Assembly: GCF_001613145.1 (NCBI RefSeq)
Contig: NZ_BDBU01000007.1
Span: 62,001 to 126,000 of the forward strand
Direction of reading: 5' to 3'
From: Nocardia jejuensis NBRC 103114
GTDB lineage: Bacteria; Actinomycetota; Actinomycetes; Mycobacteriales; Mycobacteriaceae
Length of the DNA stretch: 64,000 nt
Below, piece after piece: positions 1 to 8,517 of the stretch. How positions within the stretch are numbered: position 1 is the stretch's first letter; each line of letters starts with the position of its first letter. The position numbers and the translations under genes were made by a program. Below the pieces are notes generated by a model. The model was given only the letters and a program-made list of their open reading frames with translations, was not told where the DNA came from and made no database searches.

Positions 1-381
1 ACCGAGGTGTCCACCCCCCGAGGCGATCTCACGGTCTACGTGGTTCACCTGCCGTCGATCCGCCCCGGCGACACCACCACCCGGGAGCGGGGCCTGTCCA
101 CCCTCTCCCGAACCCTCGCCGGTGACGAATCCGCCCGCGTCCTGGTGGCGGGAGACTTCAACACCCCGTCCACCGACCGCGATTGGACCCGCCTCGCTCC
201 CGGCTACGAGGAGGCCCGCCCGTCCTCCGGACCGGGATTCACCTGGCCGGCCACCTTCCCCCTGGTACGCCTGGACCACATTCTCACCCGCGGCCTGACC
301 GCCACCACCTCCACGGTCCTGCGCCTACCCGGACCGGATCACCGAGCGATCGACGTCACGATCGATCTCTCCCGCTCCTGA
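1..381 (+). CDS. Endonuclease/exonuclease/phosphatase (EEP) family protein, C-terminal part
   Basis: The reading frame is open from the first base, so the N-terminal part lies outside the window. The visible 126 or so codons carry the C-terminal signatures of the EEP (DNase I-like) fold: a strand with VVHLPS, the metal/phosphate motif AGDFN near residue 49, LDHIL, and GPDHRAI at the end, which supplies the catalytic His of the family. Members hydrolyse phosphodiester or phosphomonoester bonds in nucleic acids, inositol phosphates or lipids; the substrate cannot be told from this fragment. It may be secreted or membrane-anchored as in many actinobacterial homologues, but the N-terminus is not visible. 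The family is secure, the role is not. Confidence 0.8.
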   Translation, partial: TEVSTPRGDLTVYVVHLPSIRPGDTTTRERGLSTLSRTLAGDESARVLVAGDFNTPSTDRDWTRLAPGYEEARPSSGPGFTWPATFPLVRLDHILTRGLTATTSTVLRLPGPDHRAIDVTIDLSRS

Positions 382-617
382 CCCGGTTCTCCAAGGGACG
401 TTATCCCGTATCGGTGGAATCTCTTCCAAACTGCTGAGACGGTCGATGGCGGGCGCAGCTGAAACGGTCTCACCCCTGAAGGAAGGACGGCAGCGTAACT
501 GGACGCCGAAGGCCCCTTCCTCGCCCTCGCCCGCACCTGGATCTCCGACCTCACCGGAGTGTCCGGCACCGACTCCTGAGGCAGCACCGCCACCGACGCC
601 CGCATCGGCGGCAGGCA

Positions 618-830
618 TCACAACTCAGAGGTAAGCGACTCCATCTCCGCGAGCGCGTGAGCTCCGAGGTCCAGGAGATTGCGCAGCGCGGCTGAGTCGA
701 ACGCGAACTCGAATTCGTCTCGTGCGCTGCCGAATACGAGCGTTACCTCGTCCCGATTGTTGATGATGCTGCGCATCGGGCATCGCCCGTCGACCGCAGC
801 CCAGGCCCCGAGTTTCAATGGCTCGAACAT
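618..830 (-). CDS. Small hypothetical protein, probable GntR target
   Basis: A 70-residue acidic protein without signal peptide or membrane segment. I do not recognise a named family; the pattern of short beta-like segments (DEVTLVFGSARDEFEFAF) followed by a helix (ALRNLLDLGAHALAEME) resembles small actinobacterial proteins found next to regulators. The ATG is preceded by AGAGGGG at good spacing. It lies 109 bp downstream of the GntR-family gene on the same strand, and the gap holds two tandem operator-like palindromes, so it probably has its own regulated promoter. Function unknown; coding status is likely from the ribosome binding site, codon bias and context. Confidence 0.6.
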   Translation of the reverse strand: MFEPLKLGAWAAVDGRCPMRSIINNRDEVTLVFGSARDEFEFAFDSAALRNLLDLGAHALAEMESLTSEL

Positions 831-865
831 GTCGATCCCCTCTGTGTGAGTGAAACTTCTTCTGT

Positions 866-908
866 AAATGGACTATGCCACTTACGAGAAAAGTGGTCTA
901 TGCCACTT
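866..908 (-). promoter_or_regulatory. Two tandem dre-like GntR/HutC operators
   Basis: Two copies of a near-identical 18-bp element lie 25 bp apart: AAATGGACTATGCCACTT (866-883) and AAGTGGTCTATGCCACTT (891-908). The second is an inverted repeat (AAGTGG/CCACTT) and matches the published DasR consensus (AGTGGTCTAGACCACT) at 14 of 16 positions by eye. They sit between the GntR gene and the small gene whose ATG is at 830, so they are placed to control that small gene. The centre-to-centre spacing of 25 bp is close to two and a half helical turns. Confidence 0.55.
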
Positions 909-939
909 CGGGGAGTCGTCGGTGTGTCCGCATCTGTAC

Positions 940-1683
940 TCAGGCGAGGGGGTACTCCTGCCGGAAAGACCAGTGCGCCTGCGGATGTACCGCCTCATCG
1001 AACTGCAGGGGTGTGTCGTCGAGATCGAAGAGAACGAGCCAGTGTATGAGAACCGCGGAGGGGCGACCGATCTGCAGACCGCGTTGCTCCTGTGCATTCG
1101 AGAGGCGGGCACATACCTGGTCTCTGGCGTAAGCCGCTGTTCGTCCGGACATCTCGGCGACGTAGCGGGCGGTTCCACCTCGGATACGTTCGAGCTCGAG
1201 CAGGCGTGGCGCCGCTTCGGCAATCGAAGCGGGAAACCAGGAGGTGGACAATTCAATGGGGCCGGTCGCCCTGCTACTTATCAGGCGCCGCCGTTCGATG
1301 ACATCGGCATCCGCAGATAGGGCGAGGGCCTCGGTGACATGATCGGGGCCTGCCACGATGCGTGCGTGCAGGAACTCGACACTTTCGTTCTCCGAATACA
1401 TCGTTCCGAATTCCGCTGCCCGGGCGTAGCGTTCGCGTGCACGCGGTGCCATTTGCTGGGAACGGACGTAGGTTCCGGAACCACGGCGTGACTCCACCAG
1501 TCCTTGGCGGCGAAGAGCCTGCAACGCTTTGCCGGCAGTCGGCCGCGCCACTTTCCACGTGGTGGAGAGTGCGCGTTCGGAGGGCACCTCGGATCCTGGC
1601 GGCAGGTCGCCCCGGACGATCTGATCTCGAATGTAGCTCGCGATCTGCAGGTACTTCGGGAGTACCTCTTCGATCTCCGGCAA
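940..1683 (-). CDS. GntR-family transcriptional regulator, HutC/UTRA subfamily
   Basis: A 247-residue regulator. Residues 8-72 form the GntR winged helix (PKYLQIASYIRDQIVRGDLPPGSEVPSERALS split over helix 1-2, then PTAGKALQALRRQGLVESRRGSGTYV), and residues 95-240 fit the UTRA effector domain (SVEFLHARIV, VIERRRLI, ELSTSWFP, PLQFDEAVHPQAHW). HutC-type proteins bind small metabolites such as amino sugars or amino acids and release DNA. DasR-like half-sites (TAGACCACT) occur just upstream of its own start region and downstream in front of the small gene at 618-830, suggesting autoregulation and control of that gene. The effector is unknown. Confidence 0.9.
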   Translation of the reverse strand: MPEIEEVLPKYLQIASYIRDQIVRGDLPPGSEVPSERALSTTWKVARPTAGKALQALRRQGLVESRRGSGTYVRSQQMAPRARERYARAAEFGTMYSENESVEFLHARIVAGPDHVTEALALSADADVIERRRLISSRATGPIELSTSWFPASIAEAAPRLLELERIRGGTARYVAEMSGRTAAYARDQVCARLSNAQEQRGLQIGRPSAVLIHWLVLFDLDDTPLQFDEAVHPQAHWSFRQEYPLA

Positions 1684-1733
1684 CGGTCAACCTCTCCGCA
1701 CGTCGTGATGGTCATGCGCCGCAGCGAGTACCC

Positions 1734-1750
1734 TAGACCACTGGCCAGTG
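1734..1750. promoter_or_regulatory. Candidate GntR operator in the gntR/DUF1152 divergent region
   Basis: TAGACCACTGGCCAGTG contains the dre-type half-site TAGACCACT and a perfect 12-bp palindrome CACTGGCCAGTG (1739-1750). It lies between the divergent GntR gene (start at 1683) and the DUF1152 gene (start at 1799), so one bound regulator could act on both. Evidence is similarity to the elements at 866-908 and to the known DasR half-site; binding is not shown. Confidence 0.4.
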
Positions 1751-1798
1751 TATCAACGGTGCAGGCGGACGGCCTATTACAGCTGGGCGAGGAGTCTG

Positions 1799-2899
1799 AT
1801 GGTTCGGGTGCTGGTGGTTGCGGCCGGGGGTGGTGGGGATGCGATTTCGGGGTCCGTGGTGGGGCGGGCGCTCGAGGGGGTGGATGTGGTCGGGGTGATG
1901 GGTTTTTCGTGGGATCGGTTGATGTTGGATCCTGATCCGGGGCCTCGGGTGGCTGGGGATTTCGAGGGGTTGGTGGAACCGGCGCCGGGGGTGTTCGAGA
2001 TTGTCGCGGGGGCGGTTTTGCGAAATGGGGGACTGGCTACGCTGCCGGGGTTGGTGTCGGTGTTGCCGGATCGGTTGTTGCTGTTGGATCCGGTGGGGGG
2101 TGCGGTGGGGCTGGGTCGTCAAATCGGCGCTGCGGCTAGGGGGTTCGGGGCTCAGGAAATTGTGGTCGTCGATGTGGGGGGTGATGTTCTGGCGACGGGG
2201 CGAGAGGCGGGGTTGCGGACGCCGCTTGCGGACTCGCTCGCGTTGGCGGCGGCTATCGGCACGGGACTGACGGTTCGGCTCCTGGTTGCGGGGGTTGGGC
2301 TGGACGGGGAACTGACAGATGCGGAGTTGGGGGAGCGGCTGAGCGCGCATTCGGGTGTGATTCGAATGGTGTTGGAGGCGACCAATTTCGAGAGGCTTTA
2401 TCCGCTGTTCGAGTGGCATCCGTCGGAAGCGAACGGGCTGCTGGCGGCTGCGGCAGGTGGGGTGCGGGGGAAGGTCGAGACCAGGCAGGGGCGTACGTGG
2501 GTCGAGTTGACCGATGCGTCCGCTGCTGTCCACGAGGTGGACAGCGGGCTGGTATTCGAGGGGAGTCTGGCCGCACATCTGGCGGGAACACGCAGTCTCG
2601 ATGAGGCGGAGGAGGTTGTTCGTCGGTATCGCGGGACAACCGAGATCGACTTCGAACGGAAGCGATTCTCCGATTTGGCCTCCGAGCCGTCGGTCGAGCC
2701 GACTACGGAATCACTGGTCGAGATAGACCGCTACGTGGAGCGGGCTCGAGAAGCGGGGATCGACTACCTCACCATCCGCAGAGTCGCCGAACTCGTGCGC
2801 GCCAAGGATCCGGCGACCGGCGCGCAGCTAAGGAAAATGCTCGCGCGGAAGAGGCCGGAACGCTATGTGCCCCCGCTGTATCGGGTCCGAGGTCCGTGA
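1799..2899 (+). CDS. DUF1152 domain-containing protein
   Basis: A 366-residue protein beginning MVRVLVVAAGGGGDAISG. The glycine-rich N-terminal loop after a beta strand, VVVDVGGDVLATG in the middle and the polar C-terminus match the DUF1152 family, which has no established activity. The ATG at 1799 is chosen because GGCGAGGAG stands 4 bases before it; an upstream in-frame GTG at 1748 would lie inside the operator-like palindrome. The tail YLTIRRVAELVRAKDPATG resembles the short DNA-binding-like or scaffold helix seen at the end of other family members. Divergent from the GntR regulator and possibly regulated by it. Annotation is by family only. Confidence 0.75.
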   Translation: MVRVLVVAAGGGGDAISGSVVGRALEGVDVVGVMGFSWDRLMLDPDPGPRVAGDFEGLVEPAPGVFEIVAGAVLRNGGLATLPGLVSVLPDRLLLLDPVGGAVGLGRQIGAAARGFGAQEIVVVDVGGDVLATGREAGLRTPLADSLALAAAIGTGLTVRLLVAGVGLDGELTDAELGERLSAHSGVIRMVLEATNFERLYPLFEWHPSEANGLLAAAAGGVRGKVETRQGRTWVELTDASAAVHEVDSGLVFEGSLAAHLAGTRSLDEAEEVVRRYRGTTEIDFERKRFSDLASEPSVEPTTESLVEIDRYVERAREAGIDYLTIRRVAELVRAKDPATGAQLRKMLARKRPERYVPPLYRVRGP

Positions 2900-3116
2900 A
2901 CTCGATGGTGGGTTTCGTCGGCAATGTGGCCCGCCACCACTGTGGAATCGGGGTGGGCGGTATCGCGGACCGGGCCTTTGCCTGGTGTGCGACAGCGAGG
3001 GCTCTGTAAACCCGAGCGCAGATGCGTCAGCGGCGTTGGGGCGTTCGTGGTCGGGGCGGGGATGCCAGGGTCTGTGTCGTGCGGTAGGGCCGGATGTCAG
3101 TTGGTTCGCTAGGTGG

Positions 3117-5711
3117 TCATTGCGCTGACGCTCCCGTCGTCTCGGCGGAGGCGGTGCCTGTGGATTCTGCGATGATCTCCGGAAGTTGTTGTCGTCGTAG
3201 CTTTCCGGCGGTCGTGCGGGGGAGCTGCGCGGCGAAGACGATGTCGCGGGGCACCTTGTAGTTGGCCAGGGTGGACTTGACGTGGGCTTTGAGCTCGTTC
3301 GCGTCGGCTGTGGCCTCGGGTTTGAGGACGATCACGGCGGCGAGTCGCTGTCCGAAGTCCTCGTCGGGAACTCCTACCGCCCCTGCGTCGGCGACGGCCG
3401 CGTGTGCGAGCAGCGCGTCCTCCACCTCCTGGGGGAAGACGTTTTCGCCGCCGGACAGGATCATGTCGTCGGATCGGCCGTCGATGAACAGTCGCCCCTC
3501 GGCATCGAAGTGTCCGAGATCGCCGGAGTCCATGTACTTTCCGACCATCGCCTTCTGTCTGCCATCGGTGTAGCCGTGGAACAGGGTCGGGTTCTTGTTG
3601 ATGATCCGGCCGCTCGTGCCGATCGGCAGATCGCGTCCCCGAGCGTCGACGATGCGGATATCCACCAGCCCGCGCGGCGGACGCCCCACGGTGCCGGGCG
3701 CGGCCCGCAGATCCGCGGGACTCGCCAGCGCCCCGACCCCGGTCTCGGTAGAGGCGTAGCCGTTGAACAGCACATCACCGAACTCGTCCATGAACGCGGT
3801 CGCCAGCCACGGCGGCAGGGGAGCGGCGCCGCACGCGACCATCTGCAATGAGTCGGTGTTGTAGTCGTGGCGCACATCCGGCGGCAGATCCATGACGCGC
3901 TTGAGCATGGTCGGCACCAGGCAGGCCAGGTGCACGCTGTGCCGCTCGATATCGGCCAATACCTGTTCGGGATCGAACCTTTCGTGCACGATGGCCGTCG
4001 AACCCATCAGGAACGACCCCAGCAGCGCGAGGAAGCCGTAGGTGTGGTGCAGCGGCGGCGCGACGATCATCGGCGAGCCGAGTCGCGGAATCGGCTGGAT
4101 CCGAGCCACATCCGAGAGTGCCAGCAGCATGCGGGGATGCAGTCCGGCGATCATCGGCCCCGCCTCGCGCAACCCCAGCTGCCGGGGCGCGCCCTTCGGC
4201 ACACCGGTGGTGCCGCCGGTGAGCATGACTATCGCACTGCCGTAGGCGGGTTCGCGCACGGCGGGACCACCCTCGGCGATCAGCTCGTCCACCGTCGGCA
4301 GGCCCGCGGCCGTACCGCGCACGAGCACGCGGCGCCCCTCGAACCCGGATTTGGCTATCTCGGAATGGAATTCGGCGTCGTAGAGCAGCGTGTCCACTCG
4401 TTCGCGCCGCAGTACCTCGCCGATCTGCGGTCCCGCGAAACCGTAGTTGAGCGGCACGATATCGGCCGACAGCCGCGCCGCGGCGCACACGGCCTCGGCG
4501 AACCCTCGATGGTCGCGGCACAGCACGCCGATTCTGTTGCCGCGCCGAATGTTCCAGCGTGAGCGCAGCGCCGCCGCCAGCAGTCGCACGCGCTCGTGCA
4601 ACTCCGCGGCGGTGATCGAACCCTGATCATCGATCATGGCCGCTCGATCGGGGAACCGCGCCGCGAAACTCGCCAGCAGCGTGGACAGGCCCACGCCACC
4701 GCGAAGCGACAGCGCCAACTGCGCAATCCTGCCGGGCGGCACCAGATCCAGCACGCCGCTGCCCGGGATCCGGCCTGCCACGGTCACCAGATCGTCCAGC
4801 AGATGCGCGACCGTCTCCACTCGGCCGAGCGCGGGAGCCCAGTCCTGCGGCCGGCTGGTCGGATTGCTCGCCTTGGCGTACCCGGTCATGAGACGCTGCG
4901 CGGTGCGGGAGTTGTCCAGCGCGTACATCATCGGCGCACCGGCCCGCTCGAACCACGGCCGGATCGCCAGCGGACGGTCCACGATGGCACGGCACACCAC
5001 GCTCGCGGCCTCCTCGCAGGTGTTCCCCGGCGTGTACCGGAAGATTCGCGAGGGGCCCAGCATGTCCGAGCGCACCAGCTGCAGATGGATGGTCGTCGAG
5101 GAGATGCCCTCGGCGCGCAATTCCGGTGCGGCGCCGCGCATCCAGGAGTTGAACGCGGACTTGGTGGCGATGTAGTTGGTCCATCCGACGGCCGGGGCGT
5201 GCACTCCGGCGGTGCTCACGTTCACGATGTGTCCGCCCCGGCGCGCCCGCATGGACGGCATCAGGCTCATGACCAATCGCACCGGGCCCAGGTAATTGAC
5301 CAGGGTGGTGTCCTGGACGTTGTCCCAGCGATCCACCGAATCGGTCAGCCAGCGGCGAATCGACTTGCCCGCGTTGCTGACGAACACGTCCACGTGCCCG
5401 TGATCGGCCAGCACCCGCCGGATGAGCTCGGCGCACGCGTCGATATCGGTCAGATCGGTGGGATAGGGGTGAATGCTCCCGGGACCGCGCGCGGCCTCGG
5501 CACTCAGCTCCCGCAGCAGGTGCGCCCTGCGCGCCACCGCCAGCACGACGGCCCCGTTGGCGGCCAGTCGCAGCGCCGTCGCCCGGCCGACCCCGGAGGA
5601 CGCGCCCGTCACCAGGATCACCTTCCCGGTGACGGCCGGTGCGAGTCGCCGGTCGCTGATGCCATAGCTGCTCGCCCCGAACACGATCCGGAGAGACTTC
5701 GGCAGTTCCAT
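3117..5711 (-). CDS. SDR oxidoreductase / acyl-CoA synthetase fusion (SadH-FadD type)
   Basis: A single 864-residue protein with two enzymes. Residues 28-300 are a short-chain dehydrogenase: TGASSGVG (35-42) for NAD(P), NAG (113-115), Ser166 and YIATK (Tyr180, Lys184). From about residue 345 on there is an AMP-forming ligase: TGGTTGVPKG near 495, YASTETG, the DSGDLGHFD and GRSDDMILSGGENVFP motifs, and PRTTAGKLRR with the catalytic Lys. The SDR probably oxidises or reduces a hydroxy/oxo lipid and the ligase activates an acid as CoA ester. Start at ATG 5711 (MELPKSL); the open frame further upstream is antisense to the monooxygenase. It follows the flavin monooxygenase by 70 bp, so the pair resembles Rv3083-Rv3085-Rv3089 (mymA, sadH, fadD13) of M. 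tuberculosis, with two steps fused here. Confidence 0.88.
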   Translation of the reverse strand: MELPKSLRIVFGASSYGISDRRLAPAVTGKVILVTGASSGVGRATALRLAANGAVVLAVARRAHLLRELSAEAARGPGSIHPYPTDLTDIDACAELIRRVLADHGHVDVFVSNAGKSIRRWLTDSVDRWDNVQDTTLVNYLGPVRLVMSLMPSMRARRGGHIVNVSTAGVHAPAVGWTNYIATKSAFNSWMRGAAPELRAEGISSTTIHLQLVRSDMLGPSRIFRYTPGNTCEEAASVVCRAIVDRPLAIRPWFERAGAPMMYALDNSRTAQRLMTGYAKASNPTSRPQDWAPALGRVETVAHLLDDLVTVAGRIPGSGVLDLVPPGRIAQLALSLRGGVGLSTLLASFAARFPDRAAMIDDQGSITAAELHERVRLLAAALRSRWNIRRGNRIGVLCRDHRGFAEAVCAAARLSADIVPLNYGFAGPQIGEVLRRERVDTLLYDAEFHSEIAKSGFEGRRVLVRGTAAGLPTVDELIAEGGPAVREPAYGSAIVMLTGGTTGVPKGAPRQLGLREAGPMIAGLHPRMLLALSDVARIQPIPRLGSPMIVAPPLHHTYGFLALLGSFLMGSTAIVHERFDPEQVLADIERHSVHLACLVPTMLKRVMDLPPDVRHDYNTDSLQMVACGAAPLPPWLATAFMDEFGDVLFNGYASTETGVGALASPADLRAAPGTVGRPPRGLVDIRIVDARGRDLPIGTSGRIINKNPTLFHGYTDGRQKAMVGKYMDSGDLGHFDAEGRLFIDGRSDDMILSGGENVFPQEVEDALLAHAAVADAGAVGVPDEDFGQRLAAVIVLKPEATADANELKAHVKSTLANYKVPRDIVFAAQLPRTTAGKLRRQQLPEIIAESTGTASAETTGASAQ

Positions 5712-5781
5712 CGGTGAACTCAACTTCCTTGTCGAGCGGAGATCGGGTGCGCGGGCGAGATCAGCCGCAGGTGCGGGCGGA

Positions 5782-7383
5782 TCAAGTGCGCGGGGACGGT
5801 GCCGCCTCGGGCGTACCGGCGACCACCGTGGGCCGCTGCACCTCGAACCGGTAGTCCGAGAACGGGAACCTGCGATGCCCGCGCCGCGCCCGGAAGAATC
5901 CGGAGGGCCGGATGTAGGTGCTGTCACCCTGCGAATTGCGGTAGTACGTGGGCACATGCGCGTTGAGTTCGGCCAGGTAGTACCGCATGGCCTCCCCGCG
6001 CGCGTAGATATCGCGGTGATACGCCTCGTGCGCGTCCTGCCGGACGGCGACGAAAGTCGCTCCGCGTCTGCGTGCTTCACCGATCGCGCGCACCGCGTGA
6101 TCGGCGGTCATCTCCACGAAGGCATGCCAGCCGCTGCCGGACCAGGAGTACGGCCCGACCAGCGTCCACCGGTTCGGCAGGCCGGGCAGCGAGACGCTCT
6201 CGTACGCCTGCAACCCGTGCTCGCCGTAGAACTTGCCCAGGTCCAATCCCGCACGCCCGACCACCATTCCGGGCACGTACGTCTCCGGGTCGGAGAACAC
6301 GTTGTATCCGGTGGCCAGCACGATCATGTCGAAGGCCCGCTCCACCCCGTCGGTGGTGCGCAGGCCGGTCTCGGTGAAGCGCTCGATCGGCGTGGTGACC
6401 AGTTCGACATTGTCCCGGTTGAAACTGAGCAGGTAGCCGGTATTGGCGGTGGGGCGCTTGGCGATCGGGCCGTAGTCCGGAGTCAGGCCCGCGCGGGTCG
6501 CCGGATCCTTCACCATCAGGCGCAGCAGGCCCTTGTATCCGGTGATGGCGACCGAATCCACGGTCCGCATGGTGGGGCGCACCACCGTCATCGGCGCGTT
6601 CGACATCACCCGCAGCAGAGCGTCGATCACCACCAGCGCCGAACCGTGCACGGCGGCCTGCACGCCGGGAATGCCGAGCACGGCCTGAACCGCGCCCGGC
6701 ATCACGGGATTCGGCTTGGGCACACACCAGACCGGCGTGCGCTGGAACACCGCCAGACCGGCGACCTCCCCGGCGATGGACGGGGTGATCTGGACCGAGG
6801 ACGCCCCGGTGCCGATGATCGCGACCTGTTTACCGCCGTGGTCGTAGTCGTGATCCCAGTTCGAGGGCCGCTGGATCTTGCCCCGATAGTCGGCGAGTCC
6901 CGCGATGCCCGGATCCTGCTTCGGGCTGATGAACGCCCCGACCGCGCTGATGACGAAGCGGGCCGTGATCACTCCGCCGCCCTGCACCCGCAGGATCCAG
7001 CAGTGGTTGCTCTCGTCCCATTCCTCACCGGCGATCGTGGTGTCGAACCGCGTGTGCGCGTAGAGACCGAAGCGCCGCGCGACCTCGATGTGGTACTGCT
7101 TCACCTCCGCGCCGGGCGCGAAAAGCCTGCTCCACTTGGCATTGCGGGCGAACGAATACTGATAGGCGAGCGAGGGGATGTCGACTTCCAGCCCCGGATA
7201 GTGGTTCTCGTGCCAGCTGCCCCCGACCTCGTCGGCGCGCTCGATGATCACGAAGTCGGTGACACCCGCCCGCTTCAGCTTGACCCCGGCGGCGATCCCG
7301 CCCGGCCCGGCTCCGATCACGGCGACTTCGAAATCCGGTCGTGAATGTGTCGGTGCCGTATTGCCATTCGCTCTGGTGCCCAC
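5782..7383 (-). CDS. Flavin-containing (Baeyer-Villiger-like) monooxygenase
   Basis: A 533-residue two-dinucleotide-binding flavoprotein. FAD motif GAGPGG is at residues 24-29, the NADPH Rossmann motif GTGASS at 191-196, and ATGYN follows in the C-terminal half. The Baeyer-Villiger fingerprint region reads YRGKIQRPSNWD (166-177): the usual FxGxxxHxxxW pattern with Tyr for Phe and Arg172 in place of the conserved His. Closest known role is that of MymA/EthA-type monooxygenases acting on ketones, sulfides or lipids. GTG start at 7383 (MGTRANG). It is first in a two-gene operon with the SDR-ligase fusion downstream. The catalytic class (ester-forming or S/N-oxidising) is uncertain because of the altered fingerprint. 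Confidence 0.88.
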   Translation of the reverse strand: MGTRANGNTAPTHSRPDFEVAVIGAGPGGIAAGVKLKRAGVTDFVIIERADEVGGSWHENHYPGLEVDIPSLAYQYSFARNAKWSRLFAPGAEVKQYHIEVARRFGLYAHTRFDTTIAGEEWDESNHCWILRVQGGGVITARFVISAVGAFISPKQDPGIAGLADYRGKIQRPSNWDHDYDHGGKQVAIIGTGASSVQITPSIAGEVAGLAVFQRTPVWCVPKPNPVMPGAVQAVLGIPGVQAAVHGSALVVIDALLRVMSNAPMTVVRPTMRTVDSVAITGYKGLLRLMVKDPATRAGLTPDYGPIAKRPTANTGYLLSFNRDNVELVTTPIERFTETGLRTTDGVERAFDMIVLATGYNVFSDPETYVPGMVVGRAGLDLGKFYGEHGLQAYESVSLPGLPNRWTLVGPYSWSGSGWHAFVEMTADHAVRAIGEARRRGATFVAVRQDAHEAYHRDIYARGEAMRYYLAELNAHVPTYYRNSQGDSTYIRPSGFFRARRGHRRFPFSDYRFEVQRPTVVAGTPEAAPSPRT

Positions 7384-7530
7384 GCCGGCTCAGCCTTTCG
7401 CACGCGCAGCGGCCGATCCGATGTCGAGGCCGCCATGACTCGCCCCGCACGCGGCGGGTTCCCACCTAGCGTAGTGCTGTCTGGGACAGTGATCAAGGGT
7501 TCGCGCGAAGGGGGCTGTCGCCGACGGGAC

Positions 7531-7566
7531 GAAAAACGAGTCCGCCACCGGAAGGGTGACGGACTC
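7531..7566 (-). terminator. Rho-independent terminator after the cutinase gene
   Basis: Read on the minus strand, GAGTCCG-T-CACC pairs with GGTG-G-CGGACTC (one mismatch inside the stem), followed at once by GTTTTTCG. The hairpin starts about 40 bp after the cutinase stop codon and separates it from the downstream monooxygenase operon. Confidence 0.75.
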
Positions 7567-7605
7567 GGGGTCGTGCGACTACCTGAAATGCCTTGCGGAA
7601 CAGTG

Positions 7606-8517
7606 CTACTCGTTGGCGATGTCGGTCAGCCAGTTGCGCAGCCACGAGGTCGCCGTCGCACCGTTGCCGTCCACGACGTAGCGCGGATACGACTGGTGCA
7701 CGCCCGAGGCCAGGAAATCCTGCAACTGCCGCACCCACTGCTCGCTCGGCGGAGCGTCGGAGGTCGGCATGAAGGCCGCACTGCCGGGTCCGAGCGCCTC
7801 GCTCAGAATGGACTGGACATTGAGCATGTAACTGCCCAGCTGCAGCGGGTCCGGATAGGACGCCTGGGTGAAGAATCCCGCGACCCGGCCGGCCAGATCC
7901 TCGTTCGAGAGCGAGCAATACAGATCGCCCTCGGCGCAGAAGGTGCGCACCTTGGGAGTGAGCCAGCCGAAACCACCGGCTCGCACCCCACCCGCACCCC
8001 GGCCCGAGACCGGCGGTCCGATCAGGGCGTCGGTCGGAGACCTGCGCGGATCGGACAGCAGACCCACCGCGGCCACTCGATCCGGAGGCACCACACCGAG
8101 TCCGGTGCCGATCTCCGCGGCCAGATCACCCGCCGCGTCCGCGCCCTGGCTGTAACCCAGCAGCGCGATCTTGGTCGCCGCGCACTTGGCCGCCATGTTC
8201 GCGACCAATCCCCGCGCGTTGGCCACACCCTCATGTTTGGAGCGGCCGTAGACCTCGCCCTCCCAGGGCATGGCGGTTGCCGCGTAACTGACGAACTCGG
8301 TACGTACATTGCCGGGCAGACCTCGGGTGACCTGCGCCAGCATGCCCTGACCGGGCTCCTCGCGAGAGGTCTCCCAGGTGCCGGGCACGGCCACCACATA
8401 CAGATCCGGGCAATCGCTCGGAGTCGCGGCAGCCGGAGGCGCGCCGGTCGCGGCCAGCACTCCCGTCGTGATCGCTACCGCTGAGATGACGCCACCGCAC
8501 GCTCTTCGTAAGGACAA
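7606..8517 (-). CDS. Secreted cutinase-like esterase/lipase
   Basis: A serine hydrolase of the cutinase family (Culp-like in mycobacteria). The nucleophile motif GYSQGA follows ATKIALL; Asp in CAEGDLYC and His in GVHQSYP complete the triad in the expected order, and four or more Cys allow disulfides. With the TTG start at 8517 (303 residues) the protein opens with RR, a hydrophobic stretch (GGVISAVAITTGVLAATG) and an APPAAATP cleavage region, a clear Sec signal peptide; AAGGAGTG lies 6-13 bases upstream. An in-frame ATG at 8571 would add 18 charged residues without a good ribosome binding site. Probable role is hydrolysis of esters or lipids outside the cell. Confidence 0.88.
   Translation of the reverse strand: MSLRRACGGVISAVAITTGVLAATGAPPAAATPSDCPDLYVVAVPGTWETSREEPGQGMLAQVTRGLPGNVRTEFVSYAATAMPWEGEVYGRSKHEGVANARGLVANMAAKCAATKIALLGYSQGADAAGDLAAEIGTGLGVVPPDRVAAVGLLSDPRRSPTDALIGPPVSGRGAGGVRAGGFGWLTPKVRTFCAEGDLYCSLSNEDLAGRVAGFFTQASYPDPLQLGSYMLNVQSILSEALGPGSAAFMPTSDAPPSEQWVRQLQDFLASGVHQSYPRYVVDGNGATATSWLRNWLTDIANE

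Noticed and set aside
5712..6080. N-terminal extension of the SDR-ligase fusion
   Set aside because: The extension is antisense-like sequence inside the monooxygenase gene in another frame; the SDR fold begins properly at ATG 5711.
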